Positions 10,815 to 21,600 of a stretch of 64,000 bases of DNA are shown piece after piece; position 1 is the stretch's first letter, and every line of letters starts with the position of its first letter. The DNA comes from Ilyonectria destructans. Taxonomy: Eukaryota > Ascomycota > Sordariomycetes > Hypocreales > Nectriaceae. The stretch is taken from positions 5,704,001 through 5,768,000 of the forward strand of contig JAHEWK010000002.1 in NCBI GenBank assembly GCA_020740775.1. The letters run 5' to 3'. Both the position numbers and the translations under genes were made by a program. The notes beneath the pieces are model-generated. The model worked only from the letters and a program-made list of their open reading frames with translations, had not been told where the DNA came from and ran no database searches.

Positions 10815-12749
10815 TTACAAGATGTCGATCCATTCCCCTTTGTTGTCCACATGCTTTGCTCGTAGAGACGCCGCTCCCACCCTTTCGAAAACTGCTACCC
10901 CCGATTTGTTGCTGGCTTGACCAATGATGAGAGCATGAAGTCGCTCATTCCCGGCGTCAATCCCGGCTTTATCCCGCCCAATCACCACACATCGGAGGTC
11001 GGCGACTCCCAAGACTTGCTCTGTGTCAAAAATCACGCATCTCAGATCCTCCTCTGTCATGCACAGCTTCCTCGCAAGTCCACGCAAGACTGTCATGTCT
11101 CCCGAGTGCCTCCTCGCCCCCACAGTTTCCCTTTGGGCAAAGGGGCTCTCGAAATCTTTCCCTGTCGCCCAACTGATCTTCTCAAACTCAAGCTCCATGT
11201 ACCTGATAGAGCCTTTCCTCGATAACCACGACCAGCTAGGCACAAAGCGACTGGCGGGTTGAACAATGGGGTCAAGACTTTGAGGCTGGCCGCGTTTCCA
11301 GAGCAAACCTCGTGCAAAGTACTTGGCGAAGCAACCAAACGCGGCCTGAGTTTGAAGGGCTCTCCCTAACCGCTTCTGGAGACCCAGAATTGCTACAGCA
11401 CGGTCAGAAAACCTCGTAAACGCTAGTGATGAGTATCTCTCGTAAAGATCTTGGATCAGCACTTGACGTCCATCCCGGTAGTAGTCCAGTGCAAGTTTCG
11501 GAAAGTTTGGATCACCAAGAAAGGCGGCTTTGTTGCTACGTTTAATGCAATTAGTGAACTGCGAAGTCTTGAACAGCGGAGGGTAAACTTACTTGCGAAT
11601 TAAACCCAGTGTCTCACATTGAACTCCAGCACCGCATTCCCAGTATACCTGGGTCGATGTAAAGTAGATAGAGCGACGCGATAGTGCTCTTTCTTGTAGG
11701 ACCCATCCACGCTTGTTAAGCTCGCCGAGCTCAACATCGAGATGGAAGTCGTCGATGGCTATGCAAGCGTGGATGACTCCCGCGTCCTTGGTTTCTACCT
11801 GAACAAGCGAACGGCGAGGACGGTCAGCGAGAAAGCCCTCAAGAGACGACCTAGCTGAGCTGGCGCTTATTGTGATGTATGCAGAGCTGAAGACTTGTTC
11901 CATCTTGGCTGACTCATTTTCCCAGTCTTCTTCGTCATCTTGGATGATGCAGAGCGAGTCAATCCAGAGGTACTTGATACCGAGGCCGCGCGTGACAGTG
12001 ACAGCATCGAGGAACACCCGAGGGAGCTTTTCGACATCCATGGACGACTCAAGCTGTGCGATGTTATTCTTGTACGTGCAAAACTTTTCATCATCTTTAA
12101 GAGAGCCCCAGCGATGACTAAAGGCTGCATATCGCGAAGGGCTCAATGATGATGTTTCCACGAGGCGAACGGGGTCCTCGACTTGGACAAGTCTTGTTGG
12201 CATTTCCAAGACCTCCTCCGTCTGCTTCCGCCGGCACATTTCATGAGCTGTATCGCAAAGTCGTATCCACTCCTTCATGATGGTGAACTGATCCGGACTG
12301 GCTGGTTTGAACAGTGTCGGGAAACCAAGCTGGCTTCCGTGTGGCATATTTGGCCCTGTCTCTGTTAGTAGTCTACGGAAGTCTTGACGAGAGGAAATTC
12401 GACAACAGTCAGGATTCAGTGACGTACCTGGTTCAGTGTAGAGAGAGAGCAATGTTGGGCCATTCTCGATACTGACGCTGGCACTTGTCTGGCTCAGAGT
12501 AACGAACTCGAAGGGCCCATGATCGACATTTTCCAGGGCCCTAGAGAGTAACCTGCACAAGTCGCATGTTTGCGACGTCGTTTTCAGCATCGAAAGATCA
12601 CATCTGGAATCAAAAAGATGATGGGTGAACTGAATCGCACTACAACTAGAACAGAGCCTCGCTTTACCCGCATTTCCTGGTGGAATGACGACTCGTTCCC
12701 ACCCAAGTAGGTTGATCACAGTGCGAGCAAAAGTGTTATTTGGGACCAT
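10815..12749 (-). CDS. HET-domain protein (heterokaryon incompatibility type)
   Basis: Proposed exons are 12749-12428, 12355-11593 and 11535-10815 (introns of 72 and 57 nt), giving 601 residues. HET proteins are fungal cell-death effectors linked to non-self recognition. The HET domain begins near residue 183 with YAAFSHRWG and continues through LPRVFLDAVTVTRGLGIKYLW, IDSLCIIQDDEEDWENES, AYITISASSARSSLEGFL and RGWVLQERALSRR. The last exon adds the usual HET C-terminal motifs LTF-like LAFTRFSDRAVAILGLQ, LLWKRG and VPSWSWLSRKG. An N-terminal Cys-rich stretch (CSSCSAIQF, CDLCRLLSRAL) is also common in this family. The first intron is a multiple of three without stops, so its retention would also give a protein; its CTAAC branch site and ACAG end argue for splicing. 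The gene is flanked on both sides by related kinases. Confidence 0.9.
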
Positions 12750-13087
12750 GTCCCAATGGTCGGTAAGCTTGCTAGATTGCTAGACGGTATTAACTGCCCC
12801 TGTTATTCACGTCGCGTTGCGAACCAACTCACAGACTAAGTTTATTAGTACTGAAACATGCTTGCTCAGAGGGGATGGGGTGGTTTGAGAGCTTACGATC
12901 TAGTGAGAGTTGATGTTACTTAAGAGTCTGAGAGGGAGGGTTTGGGGCTTCGAGTCACTGACATCCTACATGAGGCAACATCTTCAAGTCAATACCGCTT
13001 CATATAACGTGCAAAGACATGAGTGCACTTACGTACTGAAAACATGCCCCCCTGTTAACTTTGTAGAAGAAGAGGTATTAGAGATGG
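12750..13087. other. intergenic, HET promoter region
   Basis: A short spacer between the HET start and the end of the second kinase, which points the same way. A splice-like stretch (gtaagctgacc at the kinase end, then ctacaaag near 13062) could add a last small exon to that kinase. Confidence 0.4.
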
Positions 13088-14893
13088 TCAGCTTACTTGG
13101 TCATGAATTGTCATCTGGGCCTGAAGTGTAGCTCGGGGCCGTGAGTGGTCGATATCAGTGGCCTGTCGGTCAAGACGAAGAGTTCCGTCGAATTCTTCCA
13201 GAGTTCCTTTGACTCTAGGAAGTGCAACAGCAGCTTTAAGAACACCCCTCTCTACCGGAGGAGGCGCGAGGGCATTCTCCTCTTTGTCTTTGTATACAAC
13301 ACCAGGGACCGCTGACATAGACGAGCGATCCAGCCCTTGGACAGTGAGGTAAGAGTCGTCTTGACACTTGCCGAGGATGTTCTGGAGGCTTGAATGCACC
13401 TCTAGCGCAGTTGCCCGGCCCTCTTGGGAACCGTTGTCGTAGTCTGCCACGGGGATGCACAAGAGTCGTGATCGTACAAGTTTGAGCAAGTCTTGGCATG
13501 CTCGACAGACGTTTGGATTTGCAGCCAGAGCGTCCATGAACCCTTCCACTTCTGGGGCAACAATGTACTTGTTCATGGAGACACTCCAGAAGTACGCTTT
13601 CGTCCGTCTCTTGAGCTCCTTTAACCCTTCGCCCCCATAGACGAGCCACACGAGCAGCTCGAGTAATGTGCAGCCCATGGACCAAATGTCATAGGCGCGA
13701 GGGCGCGGGTCCTTATTTTCTCGCCGTTGATCCTCTTCTGGTGGCTCGTACCGCTTCGTCCCAGACGCCGTGGTGGTTTGCACGGCCACTGCCTTTCGCT
13801 GCTGCGTGTTGAGTCGATGGAATGTGGCAAGTCCTAGGTCGGCAATCTGTAGTCTTCCCCCTGGGCCTTCATTCTTGAACCACAGGATGTTGTCGGGCTT
13901 CAAATCCCCATGTCTGCAGTTGGACTCATGAAGCTCCGCAAGGGCCTTGAAGAGTCCAACAAATTCTCCAAGAACCCACCGGACATCATCCTGCTTCAGG
14001 GCTCCTTGGGCGTGATCGTTCCAGTAACAGCCCAAATCACCGCCATCTGCCCAAGGAAACACGAGGAACCGGTCACCGTCGATGATCTCGTATGCGGCAA
14101 TCGGCTTGATCAAGTGTTGTGACTTGTACTGGGATCGCAAAAGTTGATGGAGATTGCTTGCCTCCTTTTCAGGAGCCCCTCGGAAACCTTCGACGTGCCT
14201 CGCAATTTTAACGGCTACAGTAGTGCTTTCTGCATTGATCCCCTGAAACAACAAGTTAGTTACTGCGTCATTAAGACGTCAGAGCGTTGTTATAGCACTC
14301 ACCGCAGCCACGATGGGTAGATGTGCTGGGTGAATTTCCTTCCTCCACACCTCACCGAAGAAGCCACTGCTGACCGCCGTGCTCGAAGTCGTTGGGCTGC
14401 GCAAGTATGGCAAGATTCGCTTCCGATGGAACCGGAAGCGAAACGTGTCATCGAAAATGGGTGCCGTGAAGCGGTATTGCAAGCTTCCAAACAGATCACG
14501 ATCCCTGAACGCCCACCCCGTGAAGATGTCACATGGCTTCTTGCTCGGGGGTTTCTCAAGGGGTTGGCCGCAGTCGTCCTGCGTCACGCTGATTGGAAGT
14601 GAGGAATCATCTATCTTGCTGCCACGAAAGGCTCCCAGCATGGATAGTTTGCCCAAGATGGCTAGGATCAAGAAGATGCGCGGGGCCTCATCTAGAACAA
14701 AGTCCACGAGGCCTGCCACGTTTTCAACGTGAGCTGCCTGAAGGGCTGACTCAACCGTTTGCTTGGTGACAAAGTACCCCAGCTTATCAAAAGGCAAGAA
14801 ACGGTCACCATCGCAATTCGTCGCAAATGCGGCTTCAACGTCATCTTCCAGCTCGTCCTGGGTTCGGTACCGATACATGGTTGGTTGAGCCAT
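13088..14893 (-). CDS. second multi-domain protein kinase (HGD/DLG type)
   Basis: Exons 14893-14303 and 14242-13088 (60-nt intron) give 581 residues. The first 197 residues form an N-terminal module like that of the kinase at 6-9 kb: an acidic start (DELEDDVEAAF), RFLPFDKLG, a helical stretch ending in IFLILAILGKL, DIFTGWAFRDRDLF, LQYRFTAPIF and RKRILPYL. The kinase domain follows with Lys209 in VAVKIA, CRHGDLKPDNILWF (Asp310), IADLGLATF (Asp332), a YEPPEED substrate-loop region and RAYDIWSMGCTLLELL. The Met at 14893 was chosen because upstream codons look non-coding. The C-terminal end is uncertain: a donor-like gtaagc overlaps the stop and could join a short further exon. It is co-oriented with the HET gene and first kinase and divergent from the DUF6594 gene. 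Confidence 0.86.
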
Positions 14894-15817
14894 CCTTCTG
14901 GAGGGTGGCAGTATCGTGTCAGGTGGTATCCAAAAGTGGAAAAATAGTGTGTGGCGGATGATAAATTGACTGGCTCGATAGGCAGAGAACAGATAAGGAC
15001 AGCTTTGATGGTGGATGAAAGCAGTGTAGTGGGGGAACTCAAGGAGGGAGGGGGGAAGAATGAAGAAGATTCTGCCTTGGAGTAATTGTACACCGTGGGT
15101 GGTCAAATGATTCACAAAGATGACTTGATCCTGCAACGGGCCTGGATAAGCCTCACAACACGTCTTTTAAACCTCATGCACACACAGAAATGTTTTTTCA
15201 ACTGGTACACTGAAATGATATGACCACAAGCCCGAAAACTCCGTCTCGTGACGACTTGCAATTACACCTTGCCCGCATAATTGCACTTTGCCTGCATGAT
15301 GAGCTCATGTCTCAGTTGCCTTAGAGGCTGTGTCAAATATTCCCAGCCAGCGATTGGCCCCCAACGGGACTTGAATTTGTCAGCTGAGCCGAGCCTCCAT
15401 ATATGGTTAGGTTGGGCGTGGGAGTACCGTACAGTGAGGCTCGGGAATTGGGGATTACTCGGCTGGCTGAATGCAATGATACCCAACCACCACGTATGTA
15501 TTTTACTCAACAGTTTTCAATCAACGAGAGCCACTCGACTGGGGTAGGCCAGAAGTAGGCAAAAATACTGCGCCGCCACAAGGCAAAGTGCATCAGATTA
15601 GATATGCACTCAGAGACTCGGAATCTCGGGCGAGTCAGGATGTGGATGGTATGACTCCCCCAGCCTTGATGGCGTCTGCCTCAACGGCACTGTATTACTT
15701 GTGGTATTTGACTACAAATCTCGGACTAAGCACTTCTGGCATCATCAGCAAGACTTTCTCGTCTTTCTACTATCCAAATGGCCGCCATCGGCGATTAAAT
15801 GCGATACTCCCACTGCG
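14894..15817. promoter_or_regulatory. divergent intergenic region between kinase 2 and DUF6594 gene
   Basis: About 0.9 kb without a supported gene separates two outward-facing starts, so it should carry both promoters. No specific operator could be identified. Confidence 0.45.
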
Positions 15818-16680
15818 ATGAACCGTGACGAAGAAGATATCCGCCAGAACCAAGAAGACGAACTTCTCGAAGGCCTCGCCTCACTTCCGTATCTGGAGCG
15901 TTTGACTTCTTTCATTCGTGGTTCAACAAGACATTGTGTCACTGGCGGGGTGACTGTCGTCGACTTCCGACCTCTATATTCCGTCACCATCCATCATCTT
16001 CAACGCCAGCTGGCCGAGGAGATCCAGAAAATCGGCGATGCAGAACTTACCACGCAGCAGCTAGAGGAGATCCGGGAAACTCTACACAAATACAGTAAGG
16101 ACACGTCCCACAGTGAGCTGCGCCCAGTTCGTATACATAGGCTAACCATCATCATGCAGCCCACGCCCTGCGAGATTTCGAATTCATCCACGCGAACCGA
16201 TGGAATACGTACTTCGTCAAGGACATTGCTGCCTCCCGAATGGATAACGGCCAAGGTTCGCGGTTACAAGCGGCCCTAATATCAGAGCTGAACCTCAAAG
16301 CTGAGGGGCCGCACAGCAGCCTGTTCCGAGACTCAGACCTGCTTGGGTCGTTCAATCCGAAGCTGATGCAACACAGCATGAGTATGAGCCACAGCCTAGG
16401 CACGGACAGAGCGCATACGGTTGCAGATCAGGAGCGGCGGGTGCGGCTACGCTTGACACTGAAACGGTTCGCCTTTGCTGTCATTGGAGGGTTGATTATT
16501 GTGATGCCGATGCTGATCCTTGTGAGTGAGACGGCGACGTTGAAGAAGAAGGCTGTTATCTCGGCGTCCATCTTCCTTTTTGCTCTGGGAGTTGCCGTAT
16601 TTTCCAATACGACGCCGGAGTATTTACTTGTTGCCACAGCAGCATATGCAGCGGTGTTGGTGACGTTCATCGGAAATTGA
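15818..16680 (+). CDS. DUF6594-type membrane protein
   Basis: Exons 15818-16094 and 16160-16680 (65-nt intron with gtaagg and catgcag ends) give 265 residues. The N-terminal half is acidic and helical (EEIQKIGDAELTTQQLEEIR). After a short linker with LRLTLKRFAFAV there are three membrane segments, around GGLIIVMPMLILVS, ISASIFLFALGVAVFS and LLVATAAYAAVLVTFIG. The ending 'TAAYAAVLVTFIG' and the basic residues before the first segment are the hallmark of the DUF6594 family, which is abundant in filamentous fungi and has no known function. The N-terminus differs from the usual family start, so the first exon is less certain. It faces away from the second kinase. Confidence 0.78.
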
Positions 16681-17191
16681 GAGTGAATGAGTTACTATAG
16701 GAAAGATTGATCTGTGATTGAGGAGAATTAAGAGTTTGCCTTAAAAAGACTGTTACAGCTAAGGTTTATTTGAGATAAAGATATACTAAAGTGTTGTTTT
16801 TTATTAATAAGATTAGGAATATTATACGAGAGCTACCTGCACTCAATATAATACTAAGACTGGTCTTTATATATAATATATAGTCTGGATTTTCAAGCTG
16901 CAATTTACAGCTTCCTAATGAGGGTTGGGTTAGGCCTGATTACATCATACAGATTGAATCGAAAGCTATTAATATAGCAACAATTAGGAGGGACCTTATC
17001 GGTCTGCACTATTTAACGGAAAGCAGATATCTTATTCAGTTGGTATAGTGGTTAGTTGAGGTGTGTGTAAAGATAGAAGGATAGCTGGAATGTAGGCTTA
17101 TAAAGTTTTATATCTATTATAATTTTGCCTTTTCTAAGATCTAGCTTTTCTAGTAGATCTAGTTTGTCTTAGATATAGCTATTACTGTAGC

Positions 17192-17402
17192 TTATTAAAG
17201 TATTATAAAAAGTAACTAGTTATATTAGAAACTTTAATCTATTTAAGTAAACTATTAATTTTAAAATAGACTAAATATATAGTTTATATTATTAATTCTA
17301 TTAATAGGAATTCTTTTTTTTTAAACTTTTAAGCTTTTAATTCCCTCTTTTAGTATATATATACTAAAGCACTTTAGCTTCTAAATAATTAATAATAAAA
17401 AT
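17192..17402 (+). repeat. AT-rich dispersed repeat, copy B
   Basis: Direct-orientation relative of the stretch at 5258-5470, with the same order of landmarks. Differences are mostly transitions and short indels, as expected if both were mutated independently by RIP. Confidence 0.65.
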
Positions 17403-17563
17403 CTAAAGTTTTTCTACTAAAAGTAATAAAATTAATTTAAAGTTCTTCTTAATATAGTTATAGATAATATAACTAATAGAATAAATAAAAAAGATTTTAA
17501 GATAATAATTTAAAATAGAGTATAATTATTAAAGGTTTTAAAGCTATTAAAGAAAACTTAAAG

Positions 17564-17568
17564 ATTAC
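17564..17568. repeat. target site duplication ATTAC (left)
   Basis: Five bases ATTAC directly outside the left LTR are repeated directly outside the right LTR. A 5-bp duplication is normal for Ty3/Gypsy integration. Confidence 0.8.
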
Positions 17569-17978
17569 TATAACAGTTATACTCTCTAGACTGCTATATA
17601 TATAGTATAGAGTAGTCAAGAGGGTAGTTACTAGTAGATAAACCGTAGGTTTATATTAGCAGATAGATTAGGACGTTACTTACTGGGTAAATATTATATC
17701 TAATAATAGTCAAGTACAGTAATATATAGCAAGTTAAGATAATTAAGGTAACTAAGTTATATTAATAGCTAAGTAGCTACTTATAGTAAATATATACTAC
17801 TTAGTCGTCTATATACTGGGGTGATTAAGTGTAATTACTATATAAATAATTATAATTACTGGTGATTAGAGGTAATTATAAAGTAATTATATATAGCTAA
17901 ACTATATTCCATTCCGGAAGGCTGAGAAAAATAGGGCTGCACCTAGGGCCTGATACAGATTGCAGCCAGGCTGTAATA
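17569..17978 (-). repeat. 3' LTR of the RIP-degraded Gypsy element
   Basis: About 410 bp, aligning along its whole length with 25568-25978. It is more AT-shifted than its partner (for example 'ctgtaata' here against 'ccgtgaca' there). Confidence 0.9.
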
Positions 17979-18690
17979 TAATATCTCCCCTCTAATAAAT
18001 CTTATCTTAAGATTCTGTAGTTTTATTATCTATCTATTAGTTCTATTTCCAGTAGGCCTAACTTACTCCTTAATTATTATAAATAAACTGACAGTATATC
18101 CAGTTATACTGCTTAATATTACGCTGCCCTTTTCTATACCATTTAGACTATTAGTTATTATATTATACTATATTCTTTTTATTCTAAGTGGGGTTTATCC
18201 TATAAAATAATTAAAAAATTATCTTACTGTAGTAAATATATCCAGTAGGGTTATTTCTATAATAGTTCTAATATTTCCATTGGGGTATATATATAATTTT
18301 CTTATTATAGTATTCTTTATATACTGACTTATAGATAGTAAACTAAATAAATACTAAATCTAATTATTTAGAGCAAGAAAAGAAAAAGACTAAAGAGTAA
18401 ATAATAGCAGCGCAGGTTGCTCTAAATAAAGTACTAAACTATTTAGTATATCTTTATTATTAGAAGTACACACTGAAATTAAAGGGCAAGGAAATAGTAC
18501 GTCGCAGGCTTTAATCCTTAGATAAGTTAGAGGAGGCTAAATAAAATAAGGTATCCGCCGAGGAGGTAGCCTATCTAGATGGCTCCTTTTAGGACTACTC
18601 TATAGAGGCTTAGGCTAGTCTATAGGATTCCTTAGGGCTTGGTAACTTTATCCTTCCCGCAGAGTCTAAGGGGACTCCTCTGATTCCCTC

Positions 18691-21600
18691 TGGTAGTAGG
18701 TAAGGGTTCTAGAATCTATCTTAATATATATTTTCTGGAGTACTTCTTTATTTAAGAAAGTCTTTTAGCTTAGCTTAATAATATATAAGGTATTTATAGG
18801 GTTTCTATATATCTTCCAATAGGTTACAGTTTTTCTATTTTATAAGATATTTTATTTTGTTGTTTTTTCTTTTTATATTAAGAATTATTTTAACTATAAA
18901 TTCCTGGTTATTTTTAACTTCTATTTCTTAATTATTATTCTATATTTTAATATAAATAGTATCTGCTGCTAATTTAAGTAATAAAATATAAAAGATTAAA
19001 TAGAGCTTAACCTTTAGTAGTAAGTTCAGTTTGTAGTTATTTTCTGAGATTTTTTCTAAGATTTTATAAGGTTTAATAAATTTAAAGTTTAATTTATTAT
19101 TCAGCCTTTTTATCATAATATTTTTTATTATAAGGTAAACTATATCTCCCTCCTGAAAGATTAGTTTCTTTAATTTTTTCTTATTGTAGTGTTTCTTTAT
19201 TTATTTATATATAAACTCCAGTTCTATTTATATTTCTTTATATAGCTATTATAATTAGTTAGTACTGAGGATTGCCTTTATATTTAAGAGTCCTTCTCTT
19301 AATAATCTGTAGGTATTAGGGGTGAATCTAAAGTTGGTATAAGTTAGTATAAGCTTTATTATTCCTGAGGTGGATATATTGTAGGCCAGTTATACTATAG
19401 GCAGCTTCTGAACCTAATTATTCTGCTTATAGTTAATATAGCACTATAGGTACTATTTAACTATTTAGTTAAGTCTTTCTATTTATCTATCCACTTATAG
19501 TCTCTAAGCTGTTATAAGCTTGTAGTTTAATCCCATTTAAGCTATTAGTTCTTACTAGAATTTAGATATAAATATTATTCCTCTATTAGAGATAATCTCT
19601 ATTAGCAATCTGTATATACTGATAATATTTCTTAAGAATATATAAGAAAGTTATTCTATATTAGTAGACTCTTAGTAGGGTAGAAAGTATAAGAACTTTA
19701 TAAGTCTATCTATAATAACAAATATACTATCGTAGAGTACTCCAGTTATTAGATCTTTAGATAGTAGAAGCTTAATAATATAGTCTATAGTAATGAATTC
19801 CTAAGGTCGTTATGCTATTAGTAGTAGTTATAACTATCTATAAGGCTTATATTATAGTAATTTTAACTTTTTATATAGATTATATCCTTTAATAGTATCT
19901 AAGATAGCTTTCTTTATTTAGGGGAATAAGTATATTATTCTAAGCCTCTTAAGGGTTCTATTAATACTCTAGTGTCTATATATAGAGTATTTATAAACTT
20001 CCTATACTAGTTGTTATTATAGTTCTTTAGGAATCTGTAATTATTCTATTTATTCTTCCTTAGGTAGTATATTATTATACTTCTGGATTTCTTCCAGCAG
20101 TAAATTATCTGGTTCCACTGTATATATTGCTGCAAGCATTCTTCTATCGAACTTATCGACAAATTGTACTTTCTTTACCAGTCCTGGGGGCTATTAAGGT
20201 CCTATTTCTCTTTCTTTATAGATATTATATTATCTAAAGTCTATTGGGTTAGTAATAAATCTCTAATAAAATCTAGTATATACTTAGTTAAGTATAAATT
20301 CTTATTTCTAGTAGTTTTTTATATATTCCCTGCTGAATTTAGATATACATTCTGGGGGTATAAAGGCTTATTTCTTATAGGTAGGTATTCTATATTAGTA
20401 GTTATACTTATAGGGATAGATAGCGTTATTATTATTTTTATAATAATAGTACTATTATATCTTATTTTGCTATTCCTTATTTGGGGTTTCTAGTAGGTCT
20501 CTATATACTATTCTAAGTTTCTTATTGCACTCTAGGCATACTGTCTATAGGTAGTTATTATTTTTTAGTATTATATAATTATAATAGAATCTTTTATAGG
20601 CTTAGCTTTTTATAAGCCCCTTAGTTTAGTAGTATTCTATTCTATCCTTTAGAAAACTAAATACTAATTTCTAAGGTATAAATATCTATTTATAGTATAT
20701 TAGTATCCTATAGTTATAGTTAAATTTATTAGGAAATACTTTATTATTATTATTATAGAATAAGTATTCCTTATGGATTTTCACCTGCTATTCTTTACTA
20801 GGTATTTTATTCATATTATACTATTTTTCCTTATACTTATAGATATTAGCAATATATCTCTACTTAAGATATCCTTCTGGAGTTAGCTTAAGAAGTTATT
20901 TATTTTCCTTAGTAATACCGATATTAAAGTTAGGTCGTCAGCTAATAGTATCTACTCTGCCATTCTTCAATCCTTTCTTATAGATAATAATATAGTTAAA
21001 TTCCAATAGGTATTCTATATAGTAGAGTTACCTGCCACTAAGCTCTTAAGTAGTTGTAAAGTATAAGATATTCTTATAGTCGGTATAGACCTTAATTTTA
21101 TACTTACTTCCTAAGAGGTAGTATTGGAATTCTTTAAATAAGTTAACTATTGCGAGGAATTCTTTATTATAGATAGGGTAGTTAAGCTTTATTCTGTAGA
21201 GTTTGTATAAGTAGAAGGCAATTAGGTGCAATTTCCTGTTAATATCTCTCTATCCTATTTGGGATTTCAGACTAAAGTTAGAAGAGTCTATTTCCAGCTT
21301 AACTTCTTTATTGGGGTTGAATATAATTAAGATTGGTTTGTTAAGAATTGCCTTTTTAATATTATTAAAAGCCTTCTGCACCTTAGTATTCTATTTAAAA
21401 TCTACTTCTTTCTTTATAAATTCTATAAGGGTATATTTAATACTTTTAAAATTACAAATAAACTTTTAGTAGTAGTTAGTAAATCCCAGGAAGCTTTATA
21501 CTTTCTTAATATTTTTAGATTTCAGCTAATCTTTAATAGCTTTAATTTTCTTATAATCTATATAGATCTTATTTAGATAGATAGTATATCTAAGGAAGTT

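Larger units (their letters stand above)
16681..17568. repeat. AT-rich RIP-like block left of the Gypsy element
   Basis: After about 350 bp of mixed sequence the region becomes almost pure A/T with no coding content. It contains a relative of the repeat at 5258-5470. The Gypsy element at 17569 inserted into this block: the matching flank continues at 25979. Confidence 0.7.

Noticed and set aside
17036..17065. A-box-like 'ggtatagtggttag' resembling the start of a tRNA
   Set aside because: No matching B-box or stems follow; the region is AT-rich repeat DNA.
20164..20493. Open frame with many hydrophobic residues (membrane protein?)
   Set aside because: It is the antisense of pol in the degraded Gypsy copy; the same antisense frame exists opposite the pol repeats at 59848-60219. 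The hydrophobicity comes from AT-rich codons.
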